Source: Myxococcales bacterium (GTDB lineage: Bacteria; Myxococcota_A; Polyangia; Polyangiales; Houyiibacteriaceae). Taken from it: a stretch of DNA of 37,634 nucleotides. Made by a program: the position numbers and the translations under genes. This document shows, in pieces, positions 33,201 through 37,634 of the stretch. The stretch covers positions 1 through 37,634 of the forward strand of contig JAGQJE010000057.1 of assembly GCA_020430775.1 (NCBI GenBank), read 5' to 3'. The first letter of the stretch is position 1; each line of letters opens with the position of its first letter. The notes beneath the pieces were generated by a model. The model saw only the letters and a list, made by a program, of their open reading frames with translations, ran no database searches and was not told where the DNA came from.

Positions 33201-34360
33201 TTGTCGAGCGCGAGCGCCGGCTCGCGCAGCCGCGCCTCGTACAGCCCGCCCGCCTCGCGCGCGAGGCGCGCCGTTTCGTGGGCGTCTTCGCTCGGGTGAC
33301 CGAGCCGCACCTCGTACACCCGCACGAGCTTGCGCGGGTCGTTCGCCGCCTCGTAGATCGGCGAGAGCGCCTCGGCCGCTTCGAGGTGCGACGGCTGCAG
33401 ATCGAGCACCTTCTCGTAGTCGCGCGCGGCCCGGTCCGGGCGCTCCTTCTCGTCGAGCCACAGCTTCGCCGCGCGCAGCAACAGCACCACGCGGTCGCCG
33501 TCGCTCGTCTCCTCCGCGTCCGCCTGCCGCTCGAGCACGCGGATCAGCTCGTCCCACTGCCCGTTGCTCGCGTAGAACGCCTCGAGGTCGTCCCAGGCGC
33601 CGAGCGCCACGTAGCGCCGCTTGAGCTGCTCCTGCGCCCGCCGATCGGTCGGATCGAGGTCGAGCAACCGCCGAAACGCGGCGATGGCGTGCGCGTCGTC
33701 GCCGAGCTTGTCCGCGTAGATCGTGCCGAGCTTCTGGAGCTGCGGCTTGAGCACGGCGGGGTCGGTCGTCCCGTCGACGAGCCGCCCGAGCACGTCCGCG
33801 AGCGGGCCCCACTCCCGCGCGCGCTCGTACAACGTCGCGAGCTGCTCGAGCGCCTCCGGGTGGCCCGGATCGTCCTGCCGCACGCGCTCCCACAGCTCGA
33901 TGCACAGCTCCGGCTTGCGCAGCCGCTGCGTCGCCAGCTCGGCCATCTGCACGTAGCGCTCGGCCTGCTCCGCCGGGTCCGTCAGCAGCGCCGCCTTTCG
34001 CTGCATCGTGCGGATGAGCCGCTCCCAGTCCCGGCGCCGCTCGTACATCTCCTCGAGCCGATCGAGCGCCGGGCCGTCCTCCGGCGCGAGCTCGAGGACG
34101 CGCTCGAAGCACTTGATGGCCTCGGCCTGGTTGCTCGAGCGCTCGATGTAGATCGTGCCCGCCTGCCGGAGCAGCTCGACCTTGTCCTCGGTCGAGTCGA
34201 GCAGGTCGACCTTCTTCAGCATCGTGCGCACGACATCCGACCAGCGCTTCTGGCTCTCGAGCTTCTCGAGGCGCGCGTCGAGGTCGGCGAGCCGCGCCGC
34301 GCGGGCCTCCGGGTCGCCGGAGGGCGGTGCGGAGTCGGAGGGGCGTTCAGAATCGGACAT
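24257..34360 (-). CDS. Giant tetratricopeptide-repeat protein (3367 aa)
   Basis: A single 10.1-kb frame. After a short polar N-terminus (MSDSERPSDSAPPSGD) the protein consists of TPR pairs. The two-repeat unit is about 72 residues, of the form W-D-L-xx-V-L-E-R ... Y-R-x-G-x-L-Y-E-x-x-L-G-D-P-E-R-A-I-x-x-Y-x-x-V-L-x-L-D-P, recurring about 40 times. The last ~330 residues are different (from about LLAPPERDKYVTAMIQLLAP), with PYGVRLLLSPGTPGG, GYGPREIHFAMGRHLAYYRPEHFARTLLKSHAEL and the end YFTLREHLGLQIRV; this looks like a conserved globular domain of unknown function. No signal peptide or membrane segment is found, so it is probably a cytoplasmic scaffold. Similar huge TPR proteins are known from myxobacteria. 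The start ATG at 34360 follows a TPR lipoprotein gene by 91 nt. Confidence 0.93.
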   Translation of the reverse strand: MSDSERPSDSAPPSGDPEARAARLADLDARLEKLESQKRWSDVVRTMLKKVDLLDSTEDKVELLRQAGTIYIERSSNQAEAIKCFERVLELAPEDGPALDRLEEMYERRRDWERLIRTMQRKAALLTDPAEQAERYVQMAELATQRLRKPELCIELWERVRQDDPGHPEALEQLATLYERAREWGPLADVLGRLVDGTTDPAVLKPQLQKLGTIYADKLGDDAHAIAAFRRLLDLDPTDRRAQEQLKRRYVALGAWDDLEAFYASNGQWDELIRVLERQADAEETSDGDRVVLLLRAAKLWLDEKERPDRAARDYEKVLDLQPSHLEAAEALSPIYEAANDPRKLVRVYEVRLGHPSEDAHETARLAREAGGLYEARLREPALALDKYLQAFEADPQDPEVSADVERVAEPLDAWDRMVDAYRAAIARADGEAEAHALRMRLSGLLDRRGRTDEAIDQAETVYLERSDHREAIGRLVDLYGRTGRHRDLLGLIERQIELEDEPAVRRTLAYRRAETLEGPLESPELAVEAYQAILAEHGEEEPEALQALDRLYEVLGKHAELADVLERRIALGADSDEALAAWKFRLGRELHAHLDDTPRAIELWRDALALVPEHEGAREALESLLDQGDVRRRTAEVLTPLYEATGAHRPLARALTVLCETSDDPAERLELRARVGELHAGPLGEPERAITVYSDALTEAPSSQVTLSRLETIADEQGELPRVVALLESLAADEARVPAPALRRDLWVRAGWLRDTRLDDAGGAIEAYRHALQEMPDDGAVIESLEGLFARTERYEDWVGLCRQRLDRATAMADREALLAQMAALYDERLSRPDQAIACYEELLELDPTSARALAGLDALYERQGRWDALAANIERRIELAGDDETRCAAMLRLADVSERRLDDVPRALDLYEAVLELDPSSATAIGALERLLGEQAHERRAADMLEGVYTRHDEHGKLVGVHEVQLRHLDPGEPRRAMLHRIAALHEQSLGDERAAFETYARALAEDPSDDETQAHLERLGAQTDAAAALAETYAAQAAACEDPAVANALHHKAARVREEALADPEGAIAHYEQAATLVPDDLDALTALERLYQVTERYDALAEVYLRKAAKLPDPDETKAYRFRAAAVYEEILERPADAIAAYHLVLEDEPGEAHALDRLISLHTAAGQWDELVSVYERKAEVTTDEHDKRALFARIAAVHETERGDVDRALEAHDRVLTLAPDDTHALARKEALYGATERWPELLGVLEREAELAPTIDEAQAYRFRIADLHRTRLGDPERAVALYGDVLAEVPDHQDTLDALETMIGEGVAPSLAAETLEPVYRDADRPEELARTLEVLVAHQSDPVVKVELLHRIAQISEEALDNGARAFDAYARALRVDPRDARTVAALERLAAADERWPELGALYDEVLERVREGAAEDIPDAAMRAARVFEQRLHDPERAIARCEEALSHDDGRVEALEALDRLYTRTERWPNLVGVLSREIDFAPSPDAVLTLQYRLGQVRERHLDDLDGAIAQYSEILAAAPEHDDARHALERLFEHGERTEQIGAALEPLYRAQERWDRLMRVHEVRVAHLDGLDERVGAMHRIAEIAEERAGAPDAAFVWMQRALLEDPTHDHTLHEVERLGRSVGQWAQLADTYAQALDTPLEAPRKGELGARLARVYEHELGDIDRAEATYRYLLGVDATNRTALTALDRIYVQDGAHAELADVLGRRIEATDDTVQLVDLNYRLGHVLENELDRTDQAVAIYQHVLGELDPQHTKTINALETIYTRLEDWEHLYGAFEHELQAVFGDSQQADVLVRMARLRAGHLADPEGSIPLWNRVLDLRGEDPEALNALGNLYAHLKRWPALVDVLEREAAVLDDPAERKRAYADLARVFDDKLGRDRDAIDAWERIVDFEPTYAHALLQISEIHRAHERWQDVADTLHRLLDLDASALDNERRAQVYRQLGYAYAEHLDQPIDAADAYRRVLELTPGDAATLDALERLYRDEERWEDVVDVMSQRARALDEPDAKVRQWLAVADVWSGPLARPAGGIDAYQRVLELDPNHRVAFDRLEALLAEEARWDDLVQLYLGRIDATGDTAERVDLLRRAAEVYDVRKGSKDDAFDALLLAWSLDYTDDRTVEQLERVTAEADKWKPLLTTANAAVQQVEDAPSKIAICLACARWYGQRLDHPQYAVPYYRQILALDPKNVPAMQQMADLYRATGQWDTYHQVLARLVESTDDPAVQAETFTQMGEVAEERLGSMEQAQTHFERALVARKGHLPALLGLERVHRRAQRWDRLADVLERQVGAVERQGGDPAGPRIALAELHEQQTGQVDRAIEAYEQVREASPDDARALAGLQRLYGRAERWRDLAGVLEAKLDLADTEGERIALLRGLAELDRVQFVKHGSAAERLEAVLDIDPTHEESLDELAQLYARLGRWNDVIETYERHVAATPDRLTRVGLYKRLGDTYAVELKDPDHAIDSYLNVLAIDPDEQESLEALTRLYEERGDHAAALDMMGQLADQLEPGPQQVALRYRMGRILDEELGDRAGALEAYERAVNADPSHVASLEAMRAIHVDAGDWAAAVRVLEQEAVHASSDRAAAERLTTLARIHEERLDDPDQAVEIYKAAIARDPACDAAAQRLATHYFEQGEHAAALPLLSRLVHRGGGEDREARHAIATMLGESASAEGEHAEAIKAYRRALELEPDDVRAQAGLAEATFAAHDWADAAKLHQALVDEKGTDLDRDELIGALGRLGEARRRLGDDAGAQAAFERMLAEDPQHPGALRALVALHREAGRWPEVAEHTQRLLDGTLDDDTRFGLLTELGAVHRDHLDDPTRATEHLVDALDVRPGDLGVMHDLLALYQRQRLWPEAIDVIERIAAANPRADARAKYAYTVGVIARDELADQAQALSAFDRALDHDPTQLKPFEAINRIHQDRKDWKGLERAYRKMLHRVMSAGGGEPKLQHELWHQLGLIYRDRQRNLDAAAEAFTMASKIAPDDAVDHEILAELHAIIPGHADKAIEEHQWLLQRDPARVASFRALYQHYFALHAYDKAFCVAGALCFLDKADEEQRRFFEQYRGKGVARPATARIADADFSLLAPPERDKYVTAMIQLLAPALHRVKAQSDKQLNLHRQKFVDLAHPEQSGTVATSFAQLVSFYAIPYGVRLLLSPGTPGGLADVPGSAPPVLLCGADLAQGSTHGYGPREIHFAMGRHLAYYRPEHFARTLLKSHAELRMVLLAALRIAGVAGADPQVDTWAKPLAEHIDQPTKDRLRKIATRFVESEAAVDIKAWMRAVDLTANRAGLLVCDDLATATRMARAVADDSSVPVPVQEKVQDLLLYSVSEAYFTLREHLGLQIRV

Positions 34361-34451
34361 GGTTCACTCGCGTCGAAAGCGCGCCGGGCTCACCCGACCC
34401 GCGGAAGGGAACGTCGCGCCGCGCCTTCGAGCGGCGGCGCGTGGGGAGGGG

Positions 34452-35369
34452 TCACTTCGAAGGGGGCTCGTCCTGCGCCTGGTCCTGCGCTTCGTTCTGC
34501 TCGGAGAACGCGGCCAGGCGCTCGCGCGCGGCCGCCACGTAGCTCTCGGGCGTCTGGGCGTCGGCGACCTGGATGAAGCGCTCGAGGTACTTGCGCGCGT
34601 CGTCTCGATCGCCGCGCAGCGCGTACGTCCACCCGAGCGCGAAGAGCGCGCTCGGCATCCCGGGCACGATGGTGAGCGCGGCCTGCAGCTCGCGGATCGC
34701 AGCCTCGTAGTCGCCCTGCTGCTGGTAGACCGTGCCGAGCACGTTGTGCAGGCGCGCCAGCGCCTCGGAGCTCGGGATCGCCGCCTTCTCGCCCTCGCGG
34801 AGCACCTGCACCGCTTGCTTCGGGTAGCCGAGGTCCGCGTAGAGCCGGCCGAGCGCGATGTAGGCCTCGACGAAGCGCGGGCCGCGTTCGATGGCGTGCG
34901 TGTAGGCGTACAGCGCCGCCTGTGGGTCATCGAGATGCTCGTCGACCTGCGCGAGCTTGTAGTGCGCCTTGAAGAGCGCCGGGTCGAGCTCGATCGCGCG
35001 CTCGAGCGCGCCCTTCGCGCGCTTCCACTCGGAGAGCTGCATCGCGACCGTGCCGAGCTTCTCGTGGTAGCTCGCCACGTCGCCCTTGATCGCGATGGTG
35101 CGCTCGAGGGCGTCGGCGGCTTTGTTCCACGCGCGCAGCTTCATGTAGACGAGCGCGAGGTTGTACGGCGCGGCGGCGTTGGTCGGGTCGAGGGCCGCCG
35201 CGCGCTCGAGCTGCTCCACCGCCTCCGGAAACCTCCGATGCTCCGCCAGCTCGACGCCGCGGTTCATCGCCGTCACCGACTCCACGCGGTCGCGCGAGCA
35301 GCCACCGAGCAGCGCCCCGGACGCGAGGACCGCCATGGCGAGGCTCGTCACACCCACACGCGCCCACAT
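34452..35369 (-). CDS. TPR lipoprotein
   Basis: 305 residues from ATG at 35369: signal peptide MWARVGVTSLAMAVLASGALLGGC with lipobox LGGC (Cys24), then about seven TPR motifs (e.g. AAAPYNLALVYMKLRAWNKAAD, GTVYQQQGDYEAAIRELQAAL, ALGWTYALRGDRDDARKYL). It ends in a Gln/Asp/Glu-rich tail. A lipid-anchored scaffold, possibly in the same envelope or trafficking complex as the giant TPR protein 91 nt downstream. The frame is open to an ATG at 35444; that start would put 25 mostly basic residues before the signal peptide and is less likely. No strong ribosome binding site distinguishes them. Confidence 0.87.
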   Translation of the reverse strand: MWARVGVTSLAMAVLASGALLGGCSRDRVESVTAMNRGVELAEHRRFPEAVEQLERAAALDPTNAAAPYNLALVYMKLRAWNKAADALERTIAIKGDVASYHEKLGTVAMQLSEWKRAKGALERAIELDPALFKAHYKLAQVDEHLDDPQAALYAYTHAIERGPRFVEAYIALGRLYADLGYPKQAVQVLREGEKAAIPSSEALARLHNVLGTVYQQQGDYEAAIRELQAALTIVPGMPSALFALGWTYALRGDRDDARKYLERFIQVADAQTPESYVAAARERLAAFSEQNEAQDQAQDEPPSK

Positions 35370-35605
35370 CCGCGCGCTCACAACCCGGCAGGACGACCCG
35401 GAGCGATACGGCGTAGGCGGCATTTTGCGACGACGTTCCTGCATGCTGGCTCACATGGTAGAGGAGCCGCCCTCCCCGATACAACCATGAGCGCGGAGTT
35501 CTCCGACTTCTCTGTACCCCCTCCACAGCCCGCCCCCGCGCCTCCGCGCCCAGGCCCGACACCCGAGCCCCACCGCGGCCACCGCGCGTGCTAAGACCTC
35601 GCCGC

Positions 35606-36319
35606 ATGACCGCCGCATCGGACCTCGACTCGCTCGCCGACCACCTCGCGCGCGAGGGCGCGGACGCGCTCCGCATCGAGCTCGTGCGGCGGGCGCGCAA
35701 CTTCAAGCGGACCTGGGTCGAGATGGCCGAGGCCCTGGTCGAGGTGCGCGACACCCAGGCCTACCTCGCCTGGGGCTACCAGGACCTCTACGCCTACTGC
35801 CACCAGGAGCTGCTCCTGCGGCAGCCCACCGTCGACAAGCTCACCGGCTCCTTCGTCGCGCTGCGCCGGCACGCGCCCGCCGTCCTGCAGCGCGACGGGG
35901 TCGACCAGCTCATCCCTACCTGCGACGCGGTCGACTACTTCGCGAAGGCCATGCGAGCCGGCGACGACGCGGACGCCGACGGCCCCCGCGAGCTGTCCGA
36001 CGACGTCCTCGGCGAGCTCAAGACCGCCGTCTTCGAAGACGGCGCGTCCGTCGCGAAGCTCCGCCGCCGCTTCAACCCCGTCCTCTACCCGAAGCCCGAC
36101 GGAGCCGAGCGGCTCGCCGCCATCGAGCGCGCCGGCGCCACCGCCGAGCGCCTCATCCGCCTGCTCGCCCGCGTAGACGGCCTGAGCGAGGCCCGCCGCG
36201 AGCAGGTCGCGCGCGCGCTCGACGCCATGCGCGAAGACCTCGACGCCCTCGCCGAGACCGCCCGCGACGAGCTCGAAGCCGCAAACCCCGACGCCACGGC
36301 GCTCGACGCCCAAGCCTGA
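35606..36319 (+). CDS. Conserved protein of unknown function (237 aa)
   Basis: The family is not identified. The N-terminal 90 residues carry the distinctive blocks RRARNFKRTWVEMAEALVEV, AYLAWGYQDLYAYCHQELLL and RQPTVDKLTGSFVALRRHAP, which read as helices and look like small myxobacterial conserved proteins seen before (from memory). The second half is highly helical and charged (TAERLIRLLARVDGLSEARREQVARAL), ending with an acidic tail. No membrane segment, signal peptide or catalytic motif is seen. The ATG at 35606 was chosen; an upstream start at 35588 adds six residues. It is divergent from the TPR lipoprotein gene; the intergenic 35370-35605 is Pro-coding-like and shows nothing else convincing. 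Confidence 0.75.
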   Translation: MTAASDLDSLADHLAREGADALRIELVRRARNFKRTWVEMAEALVEVRDTQAYLAWGYQDLYAYCHQELLLRQPTVDKLTGSFVALRRHAPAVLQRDGVDQLIPTCDAVDYFAKAMRAGDDADADGPRELSDDVLGELKTAVFEDGASVAKLRRRFNPVLYPKPDGAERLAAIERAGATAERLIRLLARVDGLSEARREQVARALDAMREDLDALAETARDELEAANPDATALDAQA

Positions 36320-36414
36320 CCGCAACACGGTCGCGCGCGGGCGCGGGCGCGGGATGGGCGCGGCCTTGGGTGCAAGCGCGGGCGCAGGCAACGCGCGTGG
36401 CCCACGAGCCGCGC

Positions 36415-36442
36415 GGGCGCCCGCCCTCCGTCGGAGGCGCCC
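36415..36442. terminator. Hairpin between convergent genes
   Basis: GGGCGC (36415-36420) pairs with GCGCCC (36437-36442), enclosing an inner CTCC-GTC-GGAG stem. It lies between the convergent gene ends at 36319 (+) and 36493 (-), where a bidirectional terminator would be expected. No U-run is present on either side. Confidence 0.35.
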
Positions 36443-36492
36443 GGTGTGCGTGCGCGACATCGCGTCCGCGGGTGAAGGCGCGCGTCGCGGCG

Positions 36493-37176
36493 TCAGGTAA
36501 GGGCGACGGCGTCGGGTCGACGGGCGGTGACGTAACCGATGGGGACGCGGCCCGGGATCTCCTCCGCGTCGACCACGTCGAAGCCGGCCGCGGCGACCAA
36601 CGCGACGAGGCCGTCGAGGTCGAAGAGGGTCTGCGTGAGCCCCGGCGCCCGGCCGCCCCGCCCCTCCACCGCCGCGGGACCGCCTGCAGCACTCGTCGCG
36701 CTCGGGGAGACGCGCGGCCCCGACGGAACGTCGCTGCCGCCGCTCGCGTGCAAGAACGTGGGCGCGATCAGGAGTCCGCCTGGTCGGAGCACGCGGCGGA
36801 ACTCGACGAGCGCGCGGGTCGGCGCCTCCATGATCTGCAGCGCGCCGGCGCAAAACACCACGTCGAACGCCTGGTCGCGGACGGCGAGCTCGTATGCGCT
36901 CCCCACGGCAACCTCGACGTCTCCGACGCCGGCGCTCGCGAGGACGTCGCGGAGCCGCCCGACCATCGCCGGGGAGATGTCGACCGCGACGAGGCGGTCC
37001 GCGAGACGCGCGAGATCGAGGGTGAACTGGCCCGTCCCCGCGGCGACCTCGAGGACCCGTCCGCCGCTGACATCACGCGCGAGGCGGGCGCGCACGGCGG
37101 GATACCCGGTACCGAACACCCGCGCGATGTCGTCGTAGTGGGCGGCGATTTCGTCCCAGATCTGCGCCTCGCTCAT
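36493..37176 (-). CDS. Class I SAM-dependent methyltransferase
   Basis: 227 residues from ATG at 37176 (MSEAQIWDEIAAHYDD). Motif I VLEVAAGTGQFT binds SAM. The acidic end of the second strand is LVAVDIS, and motif IV FDVVFCAGALQIM and motif VI RVLRPGGLLI follow in order, as in UbiE/Methyltransf_11-type enzymes. Substrate unknown. A Gly/Ser-rich insert (SGGSDVPSGPRVSPS...) separates the core from the last beta strands. The frame extends to 37251, but the extra 25 residues look unlike the family. Hairpin-bearing sequence separates it from the convergent unknown gene. Confidence 0.88.
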   Translation of the reverse strand: MSEAQIWDEIAAHYDDIARVFGTGYPAVRARLARDVSGGRVLEVAAGTGQFTLDLARLADRLVAVDISPAMVGRLRDVLASAGVGDVEVAVGSAYELAVRDQAFDVVFCAGALQIMEAPTRALVEFRRVLRPGGLLIAPTFLHASGGSDVPSGPRVSPSATSAAGGPAAVEGRGGRAPGLTQTLFDLDGLVALVAAAGFDVVDAEEIPGRVPIGYVTARRPDAVALT

Positions 37177-37335
37177 CCAGTCGCTCCGTCGGTATCCGCA
37201 CCCGCTCGTCGCTCGCTTGCCTGTCCTCCGGCCGACAGCGTCGCCGCTCACGGCGATCGCGCAGCGACGATGTCCGCGCCGTGGTCGGGGCGTGCATTGT
37301 CGGTCGGTGGGGTGCGTTCTGGCGTGCGAGCCGGC

Positions 37336-37634
37336 TCAGTCGGCTTCGAAGACCTCGTCGATGTCGGCGGCGTCGAGCACTCGCTCGGCCCACTGGTCTA
37401 CCTGCGCCTCGTCCGCCGCGTGGACCCGGCCCGCGTAGCCGTATGCGACCGCGCCGAAGCGCAAGTCGAGCAGCTTGATCAGCAGCCGCGCCTGACCCGC
37501 GCGACGCCCCTCTTCTCGCAGTTGTTCGGCTCCGGTCACGAACGCCTCCTCTCCACCAGGTCCGAGCTCCGACACGAGCAGCGTCTCGAGGTCACCGGTC
37601 GGCGTCCCGGTGACCTCGACAATATACTGCACCA
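37336..37634 (-). CDS. C-terminal part of an Rpn-type (PD-(D/E)XK) nuclease/transposase-like protein, cut by window edge
   Basis: Reads QYIVEVTGTPTGDLETLLVS, ELGPGGEEAFVTGAEQLREEGRR, then LLIKLLDLRFGAVAYGYAGRV and WAERVLDAADIDEVF. This is the C-terminal helical region typical of the Rpn family (recombination-promoting nucleases, formerly 'putative transposase'; PF04754/PF12784-type). The catalytic PD-(D/E)XK core and the start lie beyond the right edge of the window, so activity cannot be judged. The frame is open to the end, with no start codon needing support. These proteins are often multicopy and associated with horizontal transfer. Confidence 0.75.
   Translation of the reverse strand, partial: VQYIVEVTGTPTGDLETLLVSELGPGGEEAFVTGAEQLREEGRRAGQARLLIKLLDLRFGAVAYGYAGRVHAADEAQVDQWAERVLDAADIDEVFEAD

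Noticed and set aside
35487-35594. 35-codon frame MSAEFSDFSVPPPQ... before the unknown gene
   Set aside because: Pro-rich composition follows from GC skew; no ribosome binding site and no recognisable motif.

Overview
The window is uniformly GC-rich and gene-dense. It reads as a chromosomal segment of a myxobacterium (Myxococcota, possibly a Polyangiales-like lineage; this is inferred from content). The strongest markers are an mglB-mglA polarity module, a eukaryote-like Ser/Thr kinase with a zinc-ribbon head, a 3367-residue TPR protein and several lipoproteins typical of predatory or gliding delta-type bacteria. No tRNA, rRNA, CRISPR array or intact transposon was seen.

Layout. 163-5157 (+): a fused Wzz/BY-kinase for polysaccharide export, a zinc-ribbon Ser/Thr kinase, then a small gene preceded by four successive GC hairpins. 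5206-7789 (-): a lipoprotein and the protease SppA. 8012-9096 (+): mglB-mglA, divergent from sppA. 9097-10066: a gene-poor, repeat-rich island with a 20-bp perfect inverted repeat, a hexanucleotide array and a remnant of a GH92 mannosidase. 10067-12052 (+): an MFE-2-type SDR and a pirin. 12079-12401 (-): a decayed partial copy of leuS with an internal deletion. 12686-15364 (+): a papain-like protease lipoprotein, tail to tail with intact leuS (15376-18054, -). 18271-20265 (+): SCP2, TetR and menB.

The most interesting block is 20345-24189. Four overlapping plus-strand genes encode an S26-like peptidase with Cys at the usual Ser position, an HPr-kinase-like P-loop protein, a PqqD-type leader-binding protein and a radical SAM/SPASM enzyme. 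They are followed 13 nt later by an overlooked 55-codon gene with a GTG start and a good ribosome binding site. Its product looks like a RiPP precursor: charged leader, YxxP motif, and a C-terminal segment with two Cys. Facing it, with stop codons sharing one CTAG, is a nucleotidyltransferase of a family that often accompanies such kinases. Together they look like a peptide-modification system using radical chemistry and probably phosphoryl or nucleotidyl transfer. No transporter is visible.

24257-35369 (-): the giant TPR protein and, upstream of it, a TPR lipoprotein. 35606-37634: a conserved unknown gene, a SAM methyltransferase and the C-terminal end of an Rpn-type nuclease cut by the window edge. 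Functions are from motifs read by eye; no database search was possible.
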